This document shows positions 59,016 to 64,000 of a stretch of DNA of 64,000 nt, piece by piece. Position numbers and translations under genes: made by a program. The notes under the pieces were generated by a model. That model saw only the letters and a program-made list of their open reading frames with translations. It was not told the DNA's origin and made no database searches. Positions within the stretch are counted from its first letter, which is position 1, and each line of letters starts with the position of its first letter. Source of the DNA: Gnetum montanum (Eukaryota > Streptophyta > Gnetopsida > Gnetales > Gnetaceae); assembly GCA_015680685.1 (NCBI GenBank), contig MNCI01009068.1, positions 57,443 to 121,442 on the forward strand, in the 5' to 3' direction.

Positions 59016-61801
59016 AAGATCAAGATGCTGAGAGAAAAAGAACTTCTGAAGTCAATAGAGGATATTAATGTACCTATTTATGTATTGTTATAAAATCATG
59101 TACCTTGAAAGTCTATGTGGTTAAGATCTCATGTGCACATCCATTTTCTCAAATTGGTAGATTCATGAGATCACATGGGTCACCTACTCTCACCTAACTC
59201 TAATCTAACCAAAACCTAATCTAGGTCACCTACCTTAACCAAGATTGAGTTAGCCATCCTCTAAAGGCCATATAAGGAGATGCATGGTTGGGTAGGAAAT
59301 ATACAATACAAATCCTAGAGATCCAAGAGGGCATTTTGTTGAGAAGAAGAGAGAGTCAAGTGAGGAATGATCTCTCTAAGAGGTTGAGTATGCTCTTAAG
59401 CACCTCCACCTCCAAGCTTTCGTTTTTGTTGCTTTCATGTATGTACATTTGATGTTGTAGTTGCAACTTGAGCAATTTGAGAGAACTTAAGTGTCACAAC
59501 CTAGAAATTTGCAAAAATTTAACTATTTAATTTAATGCATATAATTAATTATTTAATGTTATCAGATGCATTTCAATAAATTAACTTATTGTAATTACTG
59601 TAATTACTATTCTTGTTCCTGTTAGTTTCCTACATAAATGAATACAATCTGCTTGCTAGAGTAATTTGTTAAAGTTATGTATCCTTTGTTTTGCTACTAT
59701 TGGAGCCCAATCATAGATCTTTTGAATATTTTATGATTAAGTGTTGAGATCAAATTACCCTAGTAAGTTTTTTTTATGTCAATTATTATGCCTTTCCAAG
59801 TACTTGATCATGCATATTTTATTCTTTGTGCACATTTAGTTATTTATATTCAATCTTTATTATGCACATTCAATTATGCATTTTTATATTTTATGATGCA
59901 CATGTGATTATCTAATACTCTATTCATGAAGCAATTCTAAACCCTCTCCCAACCCAAATCATGTTCCTTGTTACTTTTTTTCATTAAACTAGGATTTGGA
60001 GTTCATTTTTAATTATAATTTAATATTGCATAAATCAACTTTGTTAAGGAAGTACCTTAGGATGATGTCCAACTCAAAATTGTACTTTACCAATGTGTGT
60101 GGAATGTTCAAAAATGTAGATTTTGACCCTTGGTTCACTAGAATTAGAGTTATGGTTCTCAAGATATCATATTTTCTAATTTGCTAAAATACTGTAAAAG
60201 CTTCGACATTGAAACTGGGCAACCATAAAAAATTATACTTAGATGAGACTTTAGTGTATGATTTAGTGGAGCACTTTATGAGAATCCCATAGGTTCAAAC
60301 AGAATTTGGTATGCATGTTATGAGTGATTATGTGCAAGGGCATTAAAGAATAGAGAAAAATTATGAATGAATTTATCAAATTGATTTTGAAAAAAAAAAT
60401 TAACTGAAAAGTAAAAATCAAGGTTTTTTTTAGAAGAAAGAAAGGTCAAAAACCACCATTACCCACGTTCGTGTGCAAATATAAAGTAAAACATATATGT
60501 TATATTTTGAACATATAACATATAACATGTTATATGTTATGTTAAGAAAAGTAACTTTTCCCATAGCCCATGTCTTTACGCACTCCCTCACCAGCCGTTG
60601 ATTTTCCACCTTTGTTTTCTCATCCTTTGCTTTGCAATTGCCGTTTTGTAAACTAGTGTATTACCACATTTTTTCATAAAGATGTTTTTTGTCCTTTCTT
60701 CTTCATTTCCAAAATGATGTTTTTTATCTTTCTTCTTTATTTTGAACTTGATTTGAGTCCAGTTTCTTTCGTTTTTCTCCCTGTAAATAAGCAATGGCCT
60801 TAGATACATCTTATTGTGATTTGTAAAAGTGTTTCTGATATGATCAAGCATAGCTAAGACAATTTGAGAGCATTAGGTAGAAAAGAAAGATGCCAAGAAA
60901 ATTCTGAGAGCTTTGCCAACACACATAAGAAAGATTAATTTATTTTCCTTTATACATAGTTGTCCTATTTTGTTGTAGATCTTGTAAGAAATATTCTTTT
61001 AGTTTTCTTTTCATATGATTGTCCTATTTTCTTGTAAATCCTAAGATGGAGATTATTTTATTTTTTCCTTCTTATGTAGATATCCTATTTTGTGTTATGT
61101 TGTTATCCCTTCCTATTCCCTCTTTCTACTCATCAATTTTCTTCTACAATGTTGAATTCTATGCTGAGATGCTGTTGAATTTTTATTATTAAGGTCTTGT
61201 CTAAACCTCCTTCCATATTTTGTGTCTTTGAAATTGTGGAAATTTTTGGGAGCTTGCTTCTCATATATCTTATGATTATTTGATCACCTCTTGACATGAT
61301 TTAGCTTGTGGTAAGAATTTTCAAGAATTTGAGCTTTTGTGGATTTTTCATCATTTTTGACATCTTTTGGACTTTTAAAATAAAATAATAATATTTGTGT
61401 GACCAATTTTGCTCAGTTGTTAGTGGGAACCATGAATTTTTTTTATGCTCTCATCTACTAGAATGTTTTTTAGTGGGACGCACTCCACAGGAACAAGGGT
61501 TGCTGGATAGATTTCCTGCCCTGGATTTTGATTCGTAAGTTCATGTTAGGCTATGGCTTTAGTCAAGAGCATGGAACTAAGCAATTGAGTCTAGTGGAGT
61601 TGTGGTGAGACATAGTCAAGACCTATCCTTCCAATGATACGTGTGCCTTGGTTGTTGAGAATGTTAGTAGTGAGGCTATCACCAAGACCCAAACATGAGT
61701 GACTAATTTGGAATCACGAGGCTAATCTAATGATAGTAGTGAGGTTATTCCAAGACCTGATGGTTCCTATTGGTAGTGAAAATGACCAAGACCTAGCCTT
61801 C
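59016..61801. other. No gene recognised
   Basis: AT-rich sequence between elements D and E. Contains an AT-rich palindromic stretch near 60490-60545 (repeats of ACATATAACATATAACATG and its complement) and no convincing ORF. Confidence 0.5.
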
Positions 61802-62672
61802 TGATGAGTGGCGAGGTACCCCTACACTCAACCATATGAATACGAGCGTTACACACACGATCCAGTCGAACTCCACAGACGGACTAGTTGTGGCACCTAG
61901 ATAATTAGCCTTAGGCCATAGTTCGCTGTCTTCCCACCTGAAATAGTATTGGCTTTGTCACGTATGGTTTAGTTCAAAGTGAGGCGTATGATATTGTTTC
62001 TAACCTAATGCTACTCCTGAAGGCAAAGGAAAATAAGATTAACTAAGCTAGGAGGAAAGGGTGAGAGAAAATCTAAACTAGACTAAGTGCGATGAGCATC
62101 CGGGCCGTGATTATCCGTACACATCTTGTACTCCGTGCATGAATACCACTAAGAGTACCAAGCGCAAATCCAATGTATGCTACTAGGTTACCAAGTAGTC
62201 ACACTTAAATGCTCGTAAGCAAGTCGTACTCATTCTGCATTTAATAGGAGTTTAAGGGTGAAAAGAGATTAACTAGGAAAGTAGTAAATAACAATTAATT
62301 AAATAATTAAACTAAGTGAATGCTACAATGATGAAGTAATCTCGATCTTTATTTCTGGTCATGTGCATGTCCAAGTACGTCACACTCGAATATGGATGTT
62401 GTACAATTACAATCACCACACTGCAAGCATACAGGGGGAAATAATTCTAACTCTACGAAGGAAAAATTGCAAGATTTTGGGTAAGGAACTAAGAACTAAC
62501 TGCTAGAACAAGGAAAGCTGCCTCTTATTTATAGAAATTGAGGCAAGCTGCAATATCACATATGTGATATCGCGGCTGATGTGATATCGCGGTTGTGATA
62601 TCACGTAGCAATATCACAGCCACTATGATATCACGGCAGCGATATCATAGCCAGCAAATTCATGACTCATCA
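61802..62672 (-). repeat. 3' LTR of element E
   Basis: U3 palindromes GTGATATCGCGG, GTGATATCAC and CGATATC cluster at 62550-62650. TATA box CTATAAATA is near 62530 on the minus strand. The CTTGGTAA motif copies lie near 62160-62200. Confidence 0.9.
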
Positions 62673-62854
62673 TACCCCCACGACTGAATGAAAACTCGTC
62701 CTCTAGTTACAGAGAGAACAAGCTCCATTGATTACACAGTGGATAGGTATGGGATTATTGACTGACTAGAATGGATTCATGCCGCAGTGTGGAGTCAGAA
62801 AAAAATTGAGACACAACACAAAATAAAATCCTATGATTACAAAATTGGTGGAAC

Positions 62855-63622
62855 TCATGTAGTTCCTAGTGGTGGTGGCTCCTCCATATGTGTCTTTCCC
62901 TTTTTTTGTGCTCCAGGTCTTAGGATTTGATGGTGTTGAAGTATGGCCTGGAGTTTCTCCTCTTGTAAGGCCTTGAGTGCCTTGGCACGCGTGTAAGTTT
63001 GTGCTTGTGCCATAGAGGCATCCTAGTCAGCCTTCTCTTTTTCTTTTGCCACCCTTTTATTTTCTATCAACAGTTTATTAAGTTGCTCGGTTTTGCAAGT
63101 GTTTAGTTAGTTCTGAGCCATCTTTGGCCATGTATTTGGAAGGTTTAATATTTCCAAAATGGCTTAAATAGAGAAATCAATAGTCACACCACAAATGTTA
63201 ACTGTGATGCCTTCTTCATTGTTGTGCCAAAATTGGTACTTTTCCCCTAAGTACCAGGCACTGCTTTTAAAGAGGATAGGCAATAATGGGGATCCTTCGA
63301 GGTGATCCCTAACGGCCTCCGGAGAAAATTTTGTGAAAGGTCCAAAGTTTAATTCCATGATCACTACAGTGAATATGGACCTTTCATGGATGGTCTGAAC
63401 AAAATCCTAGGTCAGCGTGAGATATCGTCCATGTTCAGATGTTGCAACAGCTCCTCCTTTCGCCTGCCTTGATTGTACAGTAAGAGGGTCTTCTTGATGA
63501 ATGCTAAACGATTGTTCCTCCTGTTTTGCATGTTGTCTAGTAGGATCTTGTCTTCCACCTCTCCTAGGTCATTTGACCACACCTTGAGTAGGACCTTCTT
63601 GTTGTCTACATTTTGGGGCCAT
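62855..63622 (-). pseudogene. Second ORF of element E, internally deleted
   Basis: Starts ATGGCCCCAAAATG after GATTGCAG, has the domain start (MELNFGPFTKFSPEAVRDHL, SSAWYLGEKYQFWHNNEEG), then jumps near 63150 to the coiled-coil part and again near 62950 to the C-terminal end. The central domain helices are missing relative to element C. Ends TGA at 62855. Confidence 0.75.
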
Positions 63623-63877
63623 CTGCAATCACACGGGGCCAATCGTTAGTAAGGTTGTTACCAAAGTTAGGTTATACCTTACTGCTTGCCTTAATAGATT
63701 TACTTTATTTCTGTGTGATGTTAATTATTGGAAGAACATGTCCTCGAAAGATTATAGTGTTGAGTCTTCTTTGCTTAGGTGGTTTTTAAATTTAATTTTC
63801 TAGTATAGCTAAGGGGATGAAATAGTTTTTGACACATTTTATTCTTAATTTTACAACTAATTACCCTTAAAGATGTC

Positions 63878-64000
63878 TGATGGGACGCGATTTGCACTAG
63901 GCCGCGATATCGCGTACGCGATATCGCGTCTTCTCCTGCGATATCGCGTACACGATATCACATCCCGCCGCCATTTCTATAAATAAGAGGCGGCACTCCC
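63878..64000 (+). mobile_element. Element F: start of a + strand LTR, cut by the window end
   Basis: Begins TGATGGGACGCGATTTGC. Three GCGATATCGC palindromes (12 bp, CGCGATATCGCG, in two of them) and one GATATC follow, then TATA box CTATAAATA near 63978. It breaks element E's colinearity with element C, so it is inserted into E. The left half of its target duplication would be ATGTC (63873-63877). Confidence 0.75.

Larger units (their letters stand above)
61802..64000 (-). mobile_element. Element E: 3' part of an Athila-like element, minus strand
   Basis: The 3' LTR is 61802-62672 (minus-strand start TGATGAGTCATGAATTTGC, end CGCCACTCATCA), preceded by the purine tract near 62673-62690. The second ORF is at 62855-63622. 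Interrupted at 63878 by another LTR (F). Gag and the 5' LTR would lie beyond the window. Confidence 0.88.

Noticed and set aside
60490-60545. AT-rich palindrome as a replication or attachment site
   Set aside because: It is a simple ACATATAAC-type repeat with no other supporting context.

Overview
The window is nuclear DNA of a land plant. GT-AG introns up to about 3 kb, an actin-depolymerising factor (ADF) of plant type, a plant-like minor-spliceosome protein and dense, nested, decayed LTR retrotransposons all point to a large, repeat-rich seed-plant genome. A gymnosperm is my best guess but is not proven. Only two cellular genes are supported, both on the + strand. The first is the 3' end of a gene resembling the U11/U12-59K (PDCD7-like) snRNP protein, with five exons between 4968 and 11309 and one GC-AG intron. 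The second is a complete three-exon ADF/cofilin gene at 33088-34354.

Layout. 1-4967 has no gene exon I can identify, but holds a 1.66 kb foldback element (2162-3824) whose arms carry an unfamiliar decayed ORF. 4968-11309 is the snRNP gene; its first intron in the window holds two kinds of tRNA-derived SINE and an unidentified coding-like remnant. About 12300-31541 is a nest of related LTR elements: relic G, interrupted by element A (15278-31541, target duplication CCAAT), itself interrupted by element B (18708-24631). 31542-37980 holds the ADF gene and several SINE copies. 37981-46920 is element C (target duplication CTTTG). About 47050-51090 is a decayed L1-type LINE. 52354-59015 is element D on the minus strand (target duplication AAGAT). 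61802-64000 is the 3' part of element E on the minus strand, with the start of a + strand LTR (F) inserted into it at 63878.

Elements A-E are one family. They have LTRs of about 860-960 bp starting TGATRA and ending TCATCA, and a primer site resembling the tRNA-Asp 3' end. Next comes a gag ORF with an unusual CX2CX3HX4C knuckle and a proline-rich tail, then a 1.4-2 kb intron-like spacer. A second ORF follows, with the 'putative plant transposon protein' (Athila-type) domain and a coiled-coil tail. No reverse transcriptase, RNase H or integrase is visible in any of them, and only A has a protease-like segment, so they look like non-autonomous, gag-carrying derivatives of Athila/Tat-type Ty3 elements.

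The most interesting pattern is in the promoters. Each LTR has a cluster of short palindromes just upstream of its TATA box, and the palindrome differs between elements (GATATC in A, C, E, F; GTATAC in B; GACGTC-like in D; TGCA-rich in G). A second palindrome-plus-TATA segment lies inside elements A and C, upstream of the second ORF. It is absent from B and D, where that ORF has collapsed. Single Ns at 26093, 26454, 44700 and 45440 mark assembly joins, with one inverted segment and two artefactual duplications.
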